Assembly (NCBI RefSeq): GCF_004187715.1 | Contig: NZ_QZWF01000026.1 | Span: 1 to 59,208, forward strand | Direction: 5' to 3' | DNA from: Streptomyces sp. F001 | GTDB taxonomy: Bacteria; Actinomycetota; Actinomycetes; Streptomycetales; Streptomycetaceae | DNA: 59,208 bases | Shown here: in pieces, positions 1-7,988 of the stretch | Layout: every line of letters starts with the position of its first letter | How positions within the stretch are numbered: the stretch's first letter is position 1 | Notes under the pieces: model-generated | Database searches by the model: none | Told to the model about the DNA's origin: nothing | The model's input: only the letters and a program-made list of their open reading frames with translations | Made by a program: the position numbers and the translations under genes

Positions 1-19
1 AGATGTGTATAAGAGACAG
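1..19. other. Nextera/Tn5 mosaic-end adapter (artefact)
   Basis: The first 19 bases are AGATGTGTATAAGAGACAG, the Tn5 mosaic end used in Nextera libraries. This is not genomic sequence; biological sequence begins at about base 20. It puts a false stop codon (TAA at 10-12) in front of the truncated cobK frame. Confidence 0.98.
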
Positions 20-609
20 GATTCGGCGGGGCGCAGGGGCTGGCCGACTGGCTGCGTGCTCATGACGTGGCCGCCGTCGTCGACGCCACCCACCCCTTCG
101 CCGAGGCGATCACGGCGAACACGGCGCGGGCCGCGGCCCTGACCGGAGTGCCCGCCGCGGTGCTGCGCCGACCGGGCTGGCGGCCCGGGCCGGACGACGA
201 CTGGCATCCGGCCGCCGCGCTGCGCGACGCCGCCGACCTGCTGCCACGGCTCGGCCACCGGGTCTTCCTCACCACCGGACGTCTCGGGCTCGCCGCCTTC
301 GCTCACCTGACGGAACTGCACTTCGTCGTACGGACCGTGGAACCGCCCGAGCCGCCGATGCCGCCGGACGCGGAACTGGTGCTGGCCCGCGGCCCGTTCA
401 CGCCGGCCGGCGAGTCGGCGCTGCTGCGTGAGCACCGGATCGACGTGCTGGTCACGAAGGACAGCGGGGGAGCGGCCACGGCGGCCAAACTCACGGCGGC
501 CCGTGAACTCGGCCTGCCCGTCGTGGTCGTACAACGCCCCCCACTGCCGGACGGCGTGACCGTCGTACCCGACGCCCCCGGGGCCATCGCGCTGCTCGGC
601 CTCGACTGA
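20..609 (+). CDS. cobK: Precorrin-6A reductase, C-terminal part (5' truncated)
   Basis: CobK/CbiJ family. The enzyme reduces precorrin-6A to precorrin-6B with NADPH in aerobic cobalamin synthesis. The frame is open from the adapter junction and contains the family's VVDATHPFA segment, a central TTGRLGL motif and, near the end, VTKDSGGAATAAKL, typical of the C-terminal Rossmann half. About 196 residues remain, against about 250 in full-length members, so the N-terminal fifth with its start codon is missing because the contig ends here, not because the gene is broken. cobF, for the preceding chemistry, lies 1.2 kb away on the other strand. The gene converges on the minus-strand membrane protein, with only 7 bases between the two stops. 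Confidence 0.9.
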
Positions 610-616
610 CGGCGGG

Positions 617-1648
617 TCACAGCACCTTGCGGTGGACCAGGGCGGACAGCACCAGCGCCCCCGGCAGCAGCGGCACCCACACCGTCACCACGCGGTAGCC
701 GATGATCGTCGCCGTGGCCAGGCCCACGGGCGCGCCGAACGCGGCCATGGTGAACACCAGCGCCGCGTCCACGGGGCCGATCCCGCCGGGCGCGGGTACG
801 GCCCCGACCGCGGTACTCGCGATGAGCAGCGCGAAGACCACCTGCGCCCAGGACAACGGCAGCCCGAGCGAGAACCCCACCGTGGCGATCACGCTCCCCT
901 GCAGCAGCGGAGTGGCGGCCGCCCCACCCCAGAGGGCGAGGACACGGCTGGGCCGGGTGTGCAGGATCCGTGCGTCGGTCAGGGCGGTGCGCAGGAAGCC
1001 GAGGGCAGGTGTGCGCAGCACGCGTACGGCCGCCAGCAGCGTGGCGGCCACGGCGAGCGCGACCGCCACGCCCAGGGCGACCAGGAGCAGCGTGCGGTCG
1101 TCCGGGACCAGCGCGCCGAGATGCAGCATGTCCGGGAAGGCCACCAGGAAGACGAGCAGCACCACCGTCTTCGCGACCGGTTTGACCAGCGAGTACAGGG
1201 CGAGCGACGCGGTGCCCCGGGCGAGGGATATCCCCTGGCTCTGCAGGAAGCGCAGGGTGACGGCGTGGGCGCCGATGCTGGCGGGGAGGACATGGTTGGC
1301 GGCGCCGGCAGCGAACTGGGAGGCCAGCAGCAGCCCCGGCGGGAGGCGTTCGGGGACGGCTCCCTGCCGGACCAGCGCGGCGGCCACCCAGCCCATACAG
1401 GTGAAGAACAGGGCGGCGAGCAGCCAGCCGGGGTCGGCGGAAGCCAGGCGGGCGGCGCCGTCGCGTACGGTGCGCCAGTCCACCACCGCCCATGCGCCGA
1501 TCAGCAGAAGCGGGAGCAGGGCGAGCGCATGGCGGGCGAGGCGTGAGAGGCGTTCGGCGGCGGGTGAGCGGACGGGGGCGGCGGGAGCGGCGTGGGGAGC
1601 GCGGCCGCGGGCCGGAGCAGGGACACGGCGTACGTCGTCCTTTCGCAT
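617..1648 (-). CDS. LPG-synthase-type (UPF0104/AglD-like) integral membrane protein
   Basis: A 343-residue protein with a basic, proline/alanine-rich cytoplasmic N-terminus of about 50 residues followed by roughly eight hydrophobic segments. Near the C-terminus is the PAPGGIGPVDAAL motif and a hydrophobic tail, characteristic of the PF03706 membrane domain also found fused to lysylphosphatidylglycerol synthases. No catalytic LPG synthetase (DUF2156) domain is attached, so aminoacylation of lipid cannot be assumed; stand-alone members are usually annotated only as putative flippase-like membrane proteins. The start at 1648 (MRKDDV) was preferred over the upstream ATG at 1771 because the extra 41 residues are low-complexity and unlike the family. 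It sits between cobK and cobF without obvious connection to cobalamin. Confidence 0.75.
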   Translation of the reverse strand: MRKDDVRRVPAPARGRAPHAAPAAPVRSPAAERLSRLARHALALLPLLLIGAWAVVDWRTVRDGAARLASADPGWLLAALFFTCMGWVAAALVRQGAVPERLPPGLLLASQFAAGAANHVLPASIGAHAVTLRFLQSQGISLARGTASLALYSLVKPVAKTVVLLVFLVAFPDMLHLGALVPDDRTLLLVALGVAVALAVAATLLAAVRVLRTPALGFLRTALTDARILHTRPSRVLALWGGAAATPLLQGSVIATVGFSLGLPLSWAQVVFALLIASTAVGAVPAPGGIGPVDAALVFTMAAFGAPVGLATATIIGYRVVTVWVPLLPGALVLSALVHRKVL

Positions 1649-1825
1649 CGCGGCCCGTGGGGTGCGGGGCGGACGGATGCAGGGCGAGGCAGGTGGGGAC
1701 GGCTGAAACGTGCCCGTCCGGTATGACGCTCCGGTGTCCGGCAACCGACGCGATGCCAGCGGGCAGCGCAAGAAAGACGCCGCGACGCCGGCGGGCGCGG
1801 TCCGCCGAGGTGCAGACCGCAGGCC

Positions 1826-2599
1826 CTAGCGGTCCTTCGGGTTGCGCCGCAACAGGTACGTGTCCATGATCCAGCCCTTGCGCTCCCGTGCCTCGGCCCG
1901 CAACCGCTCGATGCGTGGTGCCGCCTCGGCGATCGGGCCGGAGGCGAGGATCTCGTCCGGTGTACCGAGGTACGCGCCCCAGTAGATGTCGATGTCCTGG
2001 TCGGCGTACTGCCGGAAGGTCTGCCGGGCGTCCAGCATGACCACCACGTCGTCCACGCCCTGAGGGAAGCCCTCGGCGAGCCGCCGGCCCGTGGTGATCT
2101 GCACCGGCCGGGCGACCCGGTTCAGGCCCGTGCGATGACGGGCGACCAGGGCCGAGACACTGCTGATGCCCGGCACGACGTCGTACTCGAAGGCCACCGT
2201 GCCGCGCAGGAGGACCTCCTCCAGGATGCCCAGCGTGCTGTCGTACAGCGCGGGATCGCCCCACACCAGGAACGCGCCGCTCTCCTCCTCGCCCAGCTCC
2301 TCGACGATGAGCCGCTCGTAGATGTCGGCGCGGGCACTGCGCCAGTCGTCGACGGCCGGTGAGTACGCCGCGCCGCCCGCGCTGCGGTCCCGCTCCGGGT
2401 CGCGCGCCTCCACCAAGCGGTACGTCCCCTCCGGTATGTGCGTGTCGAGCAGGTCCCGGCGCAGTTGCGTGAGGTCCGACTTCACCTCGCCCTTGTCGAG
2501 GAGGAAGAACACGTCCGTGCTCCGCAGCGCCCGGACCGCCTGCAGGGTCAGCTGGTCGGGGTCGCCCGCGCCGATACCGATGACATGAATCTTTCGCAC
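1826..2599 (-). CDS. cobF: Precorrin-6A synthase (deacetylating)
   Basis: A 257-residue SAM-dependent tetrapyrrole methylase. It converts precorrin-5 to precorrin-6A: C1 methylation with loss of the acetyl group as acetate. The N-terminus reads VRKIHVIGIGAGDPDQLTLQA, the glycine-rich opening of the family, followed by DVFFLLDKGE and the later VVPGISSVSALVA segment of the SAM pocket. The start is a GTG at 2599, placed directly before the first beta strand; the open frame continues upstream to 2833 but that extension is arginine/glycine-rich and not family-like. With cobK it marks the oxygen-dependent (aerobic) cobalamin route. Confidence 0.92.
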   Translation of the reverse strand: MRKIHVIGIGAGDPDQLTLQAVRALRSTDVFFLLDKGEVKSDLTQLRRDLLDTHIPEGTYRLVEARDPERDRSAGGAAYSPAVDDWRSARADIYERLIVEELGEEESGAFLVWGDPALYDSTLGILEEVLLRGTVAFEYDVVPGISSVSALVARHRTGLNRVARPVQITTGRRLAEGFPQGVDDVVVMLDARQTFRQYADQDIDIYWGAYLGTPDEILASGPIAEAAPRIERLRAEARERKGWIMDTYLLRRNPKDR

Positions 2600-2648
2600 A
2601 CCCAGAGTCTGCCGCACACCACTGACAGTGGGTGCACCGCCCGGACGA

Positions 2649-3167
2649 TCACGAGCCCCGTAGGCGCGGCGCCCACTCCCCGGCATCCACCGCGGCACCG
2701 CCCTCGACAGCCCCGGCCAGCTCCCGCGCCCAGCAGGCCAGCCCCGCCACATCCATGCCGTACGGCCGCTGCCGCCCGGCCCGCCCCGCCCACTCCTCGA
2801 CCGCGCCCGCCCCGCGTCGCAGCAGCCGTGCACCGCCCGTCGCGTTGCCCCGGGCCGAGTGGGTGAGCCCCACGGCGAGCTGGGCGAGCCCGCGCCACAG
2901 TGTGCGTTCCTGCTCGGGCCCCGACTTCCAGGCGTCCTCGAACACCTCGTGCGCGTGGAACGGCTTCCCCTCGTCCAGCAGCGCCTGCGCCTCGGCGACG
3001 GTCTCCTCCGGCGTCCGTGCGACCCCCTCGGGCTGCCGTGCCACGCCGTCGGCGCCGTACGGCAACGGGCGTCCGAGCCCGTCCCGCGGCCGCGCGTTGC
3101 GCGCCCGGCCCTCGCTGTCCCGGTCCCGTGCCGCGACCGGCCGGCTGCCTTCCGATGTGCTGCCCAT
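2649..3167 (-). CDS. DUF309 domain protein
   Basis: A 172-residue protein whose middle carries the DUF309 signature: a helix-rich stretch with GKPFHAHEVFEDAWKSGP (around residues 65-82), followed by a second helical hairpin with LAQLAVGLTHSARGN. The function of the family is not known; members are small all-alpha cytoplasmic proteins. The first 50 residues here are a polar, arginine-rich extension. The start was set at ATG 3167 (MGSTSEG), because the upstream alternative at 3266 would place coding sequence against the tRNA gene. It follows the cobF region on the same strand, with no functional link visible. Confidence 0.8.
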   Translation of the reverse strand: MGSTSEGSRPVAARDRDSEGRARNARPRDGLGRPLPYGADGVARQPEGVARTPEETVAEAQALLDEGKPFHAHEVFEDAWKSGPEQERTLWRGLAQLAVGLTHSARGNATGGARLLRRGAGAVEEWAGRAGRQRPYGMDVAGLACWARELAGAVEGGAAVDAGEWAPRLRGS

Positions 3168-3266
3168 ACGACGATTGTCCTGCCTCCGGTGCCCCTTCGG
3201 CGCGCCCGGGTACGTGAGGTAAAGTACTGCCCGCGCGATCACGCGGTTCACCGCGACGGAGCGCAT

Positions 3267-3340
<74 letters not shown>

Positions 3341-3348
3341 CGGTGCGA

Positions 3349-3385
3349 AGGGTCTTCGCAGGCGAGAGCCTGTGAGGGCCCTTTT
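3349..3385 (+). terminator. Intrinsic terminator of the tRNA-Pro transcript
   Basis: Arms 3349-3363 and 3368-3382 form a 15-bp stem (with G-T pairs) around a GAGA tetraloop. The outer arms are AGGGTC and GGCCCT, and a run of T follows at 3382-3385. It starts 9 bases after the tRNA ends. Confidence 0.8.
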
Positions 3386-3532
3386 CCTATGGTCGGTTCC
3401 GATCTTCGAGGTTGAGCATGCGCTCAGCAGCATCCCGATGTGGCCGCGACACGCAGTCCGGCGGTTGCAGGTATGGCGGCACTCGTGCGGTGTAATCCTG
3501 GAGCGCTTTGCCCATCACATGACGAGGTGGAT

Positions 3533-4774
3533 ATGGGACGGACCGTAGTGATCCTCGCCCTGGGGTCCCGCGGGGACGTCCAACCGTGTTTGGCGCTGGG
3601 TCGAGGACTGAACCGGCAGGGCGATGTCGTGCGGGTCATCGCCAGCCGCCGGTATCACGGCCTGATCACGCAGGCGGGCCTGGAATTCCACTCGCTCTCA
3701 CTGGATCCCGCAGAGATCATCGCATCGCCCGAGGGCCAGGAACTACTGGCCGGTGGACGCAGCGCGGGAAGGTTCATCCGCGGTATCCACCGGATTCTCC
3801 AGCCGCTGATGGCGCGCATGCTCGCAGAGATCGAGACAGGCGCCCAGGGAGCCGACCTCATCCTGACTCCCGGTCTGGGTTTACTGGGCCTCCATTTGAG
3901 TCAGTACCTGGAGGCCCCGTGCGCCTTCATCCACTTCCAGCCGAGCCACCCCTGCGGGGAGTTCCCGCATCCCCTCCTTCCCGCTGCGCGCCTCCTGGGC
4001 GCCTTTGGCAATCGTCTGAGCTTCTACGCGGTCGATCTGGCCTCCTGGCTGGTATGCCGCGGGGCCGTCAACACCTGGCGGCGCGAGAAGCTCGGTCTTC
4101 CCCCCATGTCCCCCCTCGGCCCTTTTCGGCACACCCGTAGCGCCCCCGTGCTGTGTGCGTTCAGCCCCGTTGTCGTACCCCGACCGAACGACTGGGGAGC
4201 GAACGTCCATCTGAGCGGCTACTGGTTCCACGAAGAGCCGTCCTGGACCCCGTCGCCGGACCTCCTCGACTTCCTGGACAGTGGGCCGCCGCCTGTCTAC
4301 GTGGGTTTCGGCAGCATGGGCACCGGTGATTGCGAGGCCACCGGCCGCATCGTGCGTGCGGCACTCAGGCGTGCCGGTCTGCGCGGCGTGCTCACGGGAG
4401 AGCCTGCGACGAGCGAGGACGATGTCCTGGTGGTCGGGGACGTCCCCCACGGCTGGCTGTTCCCGCGCATGGCGGCGGTGGTTCATCACGGAGGGGCGGG
4501 CACCACTGCCGCGGCGCTGCGGGCGGGAGTGGCCTCCTTGGTCTGCCCCTTCTTCGGAGACCAGCCTTACTGGGCCGAGCGTGTGTACCGTCTGGGCGCG
4601 GGCCCGAAGCCGCTGCCGGCTCGGCACTTGTCGGTCCCGCTCCTGACCGAACGGCTGCGCGCCGTCGCCGGGAACAACGGGTACACCGGGACTGCCCGGC
4701 GGCTGGGCCGGGCACTGAACGCCGAGGACGGCGTGGCACATGCCTGCCGGGCTCTTGAGCGGCTTGCCAGGTGA
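3533..4774 (+). CDS. GT1-family (UGT-like) glycosyltransferase
   Basis: A 413-residue GT-B fold enzyme. The N-terminus has GSRGDVQPCLALGRGL (residues 11-26), the acceptor-domain opening of sterol-glucosyltransferase and vancosaminyltransferase-like enzymes. The C-terminal nucleotide-sugar motif VHHGGAGTTAAALRAG begins at residue 317 and runs into CPFFGDQPYWAERV. It likely transfers a sugar from an NDP-sugar to a lipophilic acceptor. The start is ATG 3533, preceded by GAGGTGG; an upstream ATG (3440) would add an unrelated 31-residue tail. Leu117 is encoded by TTA (3881-3883), the rare bldA codon, suggesting developmental control; the MFS exporter of the same locus also carries one. It may glycosylate the product of the FAAL/PKS genes, which is inference from position. 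Confidence 0.85.
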   Translation: MGRTVVILALGSRGDVQPCLALGRGLNRQGDVVRVIASRRYHGLITQAGLEFHSLSLDPAEIIASPEGQELLAGGRSAGRFIRGIHRILQPLMARMLAEIETGAQGADLILTPGLGLLGLHLSQYLEAPCAFIHFQPSHPCGEFPHPLLPAARLLGAFGNRLSFYAVDLASWLVCRGAVNTWRREKLGLPPMSPLGPFRHTRSAPVLCAFSPVVVPRPNDWGANVHLSGYWFHEEPSWTPSPDLLDFLDSGPPPVYVGFGSMGTGDCEATGRIVRAALRRAGLRGVLTGEPATSEDDVLVVGDVPHGWLFPRMAAVVHHGGAGTTAAALRAGVASLVCPFFGDQPYWAERVYRLGAGPKPLPARHLSVPLLTERLRAVAGNNGYTGTARRLGRALNAEDGVAHACRALERLAR

Positions 4775-4827
4775 CGGTCGGCGTCCGGGCGACCAGAACC
4801 ATCAGCGGGGCCGTTCCAACGGCCCGT

Positions 4828-5054
4828 CTAGGGCCTGTCCGGCGGATCAGGTCGCAGGGAAGCAACGGCGACTGATCGGCGCAGGTGAGCGGGGTCTGGT
4901 GCGTCCAGCTGCAAGGCGGAGGAGGGAGTCGACGCGATGGGGGTCCCCCCGCTCGAGCGAAGCCGAGAGTGGGGGAGTCGGCGACCGACGACAACGCCGC
5001 AGATGGGCGTGCCAGACCCCGCGTCTGCGGCATGATCCGCCGGACAGGCCCTAG
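4828..5054. mobile_element. MITE-like element with perfect 22-bp terminal inverted repeats
   Basis: Perfect 22-bp inverted repeats lie at 4828-4849 (CTAGGGCCTGTCCGGCGGATCA) and 5033-5054. The 227-bp element contains no open reading frame of note but does hold a GC-rich hairpin block (about 4948-4976, CCCCCCGCTCGAG...GAGAGTGGGGG) of a kind repeated widely in Streptomyces. The ends begin with CTAG, so the target duplication is probably TA or CTAG, as for IS5-family elements whose transposase could act in trans. The right end supplies the TAG stop codon (5051-5053) of the adjacent esterase gene. No transposase is present in the window. Confidence 0.8.
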
Positions 5055-6058
5055 CCCGGGAGTTCGTCCATCACCGTGGGCCAGATGAGATGCAGTTCGC
5101 GTTTCCAGTAGGGCCAGGAGTGCGTCCCGGGCTTGTAGATGTGCGTCGTGACGTCCACACCTGCCGCGCGCAGTGCCCGGGCGAACCGATTCTGGCTGGG
5201 TGCGAGAATTCCTTCCGACATCGACGGGAGTACCGAGGCGGCGTCCCGGCCCTCGTCCAGCGGACCCAGGTCGCCGGTCCCGGCGGACAGGTGGATTCTC
5301 ATGCCGCGGTAGGCGGTCACCATGGCGGACGGGTTGTGCGAGTTCCAGATGTCCGCATGCTCTTCCGGGTCACCCCAGGCCTTGATCAGCTCATTGTCAT
5401 GGGAGGCGTTGTAGAGCCAGAGGAAGGCGCGAATCACCGGGTCATCGAGGTCGACGATTGCGCTGAAACTGGCCGCGTAGCGAAACATGCCGGGGTTTCG
5501 GCCCGCGTAGTTCAGTGCGCCGAGCCCCCCCATTGAAAGGCCGATGACTGCTCGGGCCGAATTCGCTCGGAGCTTCCGTTCCATGAGACGTGGCAGCTCG
5601 CGAGTGTGAAATGTCTCCCAACGGGGCCGGCCGAATTGCCAGTCGGAATACTGACCGTTGCGGCCGCCGTCCGGCATCACGATCAGCGCTTCGGAATCCT
5701 TCGCCAGATCCTCGACGTCCGTCTCGCGGGTCCAGGAGGTGTAGTCGTCCTCCCCGCCGTGGAGCATGTAGAGCGTGGGGTAGGTACGCGTCGGCTCGGT
5801 CCGCCAGCTCGCGGGAAGGATGACACGGACAGGCACCCTGCGACCCATGGCAGGTGATCGCACCGTCAGATCCAGAGTCCGGGCATCAATTCTCTTTACG
5901 CCCGTGATCCGGGCGTCGGTGTCCGCCGGGGTCGTGCGATCGGAGGCGGATGCGGTGGGCCCGGCAACGAACGGCAACGTGACAAGGATCAGCAATTCAA
6001 GGATGGAACAGCTGATCGGCTTTGTACGGCCGACGCTCTTCTTGACGTGACATGGCAT
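5051..6058 (-). CDS. Secreted esterase of the antigen 85 / esterase D family
   Basis: A 335-residue alpha/beta hydrolase with a signal peptide (basic start, hydrophobic core LLILVTLPFVAG, cleavage near ASA at about residue 38). The catalytic serine is Ser175 in GLSMGG; the segment before it, with TRELPRL and LRANSARAVI, follows the pattern of antigen 85 mycolyltransferases. The terminal histidine is His313 in GTHSWPYW. Family members are exported acyltransferases or esterases acting on lipid or glycolipid esters. It lies beside a FadD32-like ligase and a Pks13-like synthase, the same association seen in mycolate loci, so transfer of the PKS product to a sugar is a plausible role. The stop codon is formed inside the terminal repeat of the neighbouring MITE, so the original C-terminus may have been altered. 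Confidence 0.82.
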   Translation of the reverse strand: MPCHVKKSVGRTKPISCSILELLILVTLPFVAGPTASASDRTTPADTDARITGVKRIDARTLDLTVRSPAMGRRVPVRVILPASWRTEPTRTYPTLYMLHGGEDDYTSWTRETDVEDLAKDSEALIVMPDGGRNGQYSDWQFGRPRWETFHTRELPRLMERKLRANSARAVIGLSMGGLGALNYAGRNPGMFRYAASFSAIVDLDDPVIRAFLWLYNASHDNELIKAWGDPEEHADIWNSHNPSAMVTAYRGMRIHLSAGTGDLGPLDEGRDAASVLPSMSEGILAPSQNRFARALRAAGVDVTTHIYKPGTHSWPYWKRELHLIWPTVMDELPG

Positions 6059-6339
6059 GGGCTGGAGGACCGCCTTGGAAAGTTACCGACGAAACGAGAG
6101 CCCCCATTGCGCGGTCGCGCGAGCCGGGTTTCCCTTTATCGCGGAGGCCTCGGAGCGCATCGTTGCACGGCGTGGCGGAAAAGTTCGGCCGAATTCTGTC
6201 GATCATCGTAAGATTGACTCGTTCGGCGGCAGTTCCTGTCGCCGTCGCGGAGGATGGCACGGGCGGCTGCGAGGCGGCAGAGCCAGGACGCGTCGGCGAT
6301 TGTGCAGCGCGCCGGTCGAGTCCTGCGACGACCTGCCTC

Positions 6340-7782
6340 TCAGCGGGCGCTTCCCCCTCCTTCGTGAGGGTGGCGCAGCGCCCAGAGGGCTACGGGAGCT
6401 CCCATGCCGACGAGCGTCGCCGCGATGCACAGCCCGGCTTGATACCCGGCCAGCGAGGCTTCGGCGCGCGAGACCTGCTGGGCCAGGCACAGGTGCCGCA
6501 CGAACGTCACCACAGCGCCTACGAGCACGATGCCGAACACTCCGGACAATTCGCGTGTGGCAGCGAAGAGGCCGGCCGCGAAGCCGGACAGATGGCGGGG
6601 GGAGGACGCCAGCGCCCGCGTGGTCAGGGGGATGGCAAGCGAAGACCCCACACCGACGGCCGCCAGGCCGGGAATCAGGTCGGCCGGCCCGCCGTGCGCA
6701 CTGCCCAGCGCGACCAGCAGCAGCCCCAGGGTGATCAAGAGCAGACCCGTTGCGGAGGTGCGCGCCTCGCCCCACCGCCTGGCCACGGCGGTGACGAACG
6801 GGGCTGTGAGGAACAGCGCCGAGAAGACGGGAGTGAATGCCAGGCCTGCCTGTGTGGGGCTGAGCCGTAAACCGCTCTGCAGAAACTGACAGGTGTAGAA
6901 ATACACGCCGCTCACTCCCAGGCCCCACAGGAGCTGGGTGACGAGCCCGCCGCTGTAGGCGCGCTCCCTCAGCAGCTGTCCCAGGGCCGGATGACGACCG
7001 AGTCTGCCCCGGCACAATCCGACCACGCTCGCTGTGGCCGCCACCCCGCAAAGGACGACGGGTGGCCTGGTGAATCCGTGCGCGGGCCCCTGGATCAGGC
7101 AATAGACGAGGGAAGCCAGAAAAATGCAGGCCAAGATGATCTGGCGGTTCGGCACGGGAGCCGCGGTGCGCAAAACCTGGCGGTTTGGACGGCCGGAGGG
7201 ACCGGGAACGGCCATGGCGCCGACAACGAAAGCGGAGACCCCCAAGGGGATGTTCATGAGGAAAATCCATTCCCACCCCAGGTGCTGCGTCACCACACCG
7301 GAGAGCACCGGCCCGAAAGCCAGCGCACAGCCCAGAGCGGCAGTTGTCGCACTGAATGAGGCCGTGCGGATCCTGGGTGGCAGGTCGTGCGCAATCAACG
7401 CCAGGGACGCCGGCAGGATGAATGCCGCGCCGATGCCCTGCAGACCCCGGAAAACGACCAACATCACCCCGGTGGTCGACAGCACACAGCACGCCGACGA
7501 CACGGTGAACACGGCCACTCCGGTGAGCAGGGCCCAGCGCCTTCCTTTGCTGTCCGTCAACTGACCGGCTCCAAGGAGAGATCCGGCCAGTGCCAACGGG
7601 TATGCGGTCCCCACCCATTTGAAGTCGGTCTCCGTCAGGCCCAGTCGGGCGCGGATCTGAGGCAGGGCGACATTGACCGCGGTGTTGTCCAAAGCCGTCA
7701 GGAAAGTGCAGCACATGACGGCCGTAATGATGCTCCACAGACGCAGCCGACGCATGACTGTGAAACCTACGCCTTTCCACAT
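6340..7782 (-). CDS. DHA2-family (14-helix) MFS exporter
   Basis: A 480-residue membrane protein with about 14 hydrophobic segments. The first helix contains LDNTAVNVALPQI (motif D1 of the DHA2 group); next come the loop DSKGRRW (motif A) and RGLQGIGAAFILPASLALI, then the motif-C region ALGCALAFGPVLSGVV. Members are proton-driven exporters of drugs and lipophilic metabolites. Leu305 is a TTA codon (complement of 6868-6870), pointing to bldA-dependent translation, as in the nearby glycosyltransferase. It is divergent from the FAAL gene, sharing a 206-bp intergenic region, and is the likely exporter of the locus product. The start could be ATG 7782 or ATG 7755; neither has a strong ribosome-binding site. 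Confidence 0.85.
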   Translation of the reverse strand: MWKGVGFTVMRRLRLWSIITAVMCCTFLTALDNTAVNVALPQIRARLGLTETDFKWVGTAYPLALAGSLLGAGQLTDSKGRRWALLTGVAVFTVSSACCVLSTTGVMLVVFRGLQGIGAAFILPASLALIAHDLPPRIRTASFSATTAALGCALAFGPVLSGVVTQHLGWEWIFLMNIPLGVSAFVVGAMAVPGPSGRPNRQVLRTAAPVPNRQIILACIFLASLVYCLIQGPAHGFTRPPVVLCGVAATASVVGLCRGRLGRHPALGQLLRERAYSGGLVTQLLWGLGVSGVYFYTCQFLQSGLRLSPTQAGLAFTPVFSALFLTAPFVTAVARRWGEARTSATGLLLITLGLLLVALGSAHGGPADLIPGLAAVGVGSSLAIPLTTRALASSPRHLSGFAAGLFAATRELSGVFGIVLVGAVVTFVRHLCLAQQVSRAEASLAGYQAGLCIAATLVGMGAPVALWALRHPHEGGGSAR

Positions 7783-7988
7783 TCAGGAGGTGAGCGCACG
7801 GGCTCCGACATCGGCGTGTCGACATAAGAGGACGACTGCTCCGTGTTTTGCTGCTTCCTGCCGCCTGTTTCCGGGACCGCGTCGAGCCGCGGCGCGTACA
7901 GCCCATATGGCCGTCGCGGCGGTTCTTCACACCAAGCCATTTCCGACGGGCCCGCTTCTGCACGCTGCAAAGAAGGTTCGGTGAGTCA

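Noticed and set aside
4828..5054. Full insertion sequence
   Set aside because: It has terminal repeats but only 227 bp and no transposase frame, so it can only be a non-autonomous element.
6059..6339. Gene in the 281-bp gap between the esterase and the MFS exporter
   Set aside because: Frames here are short or antisense, with no ribosome-binding site or motif; it most likely holds the esterase promoter.
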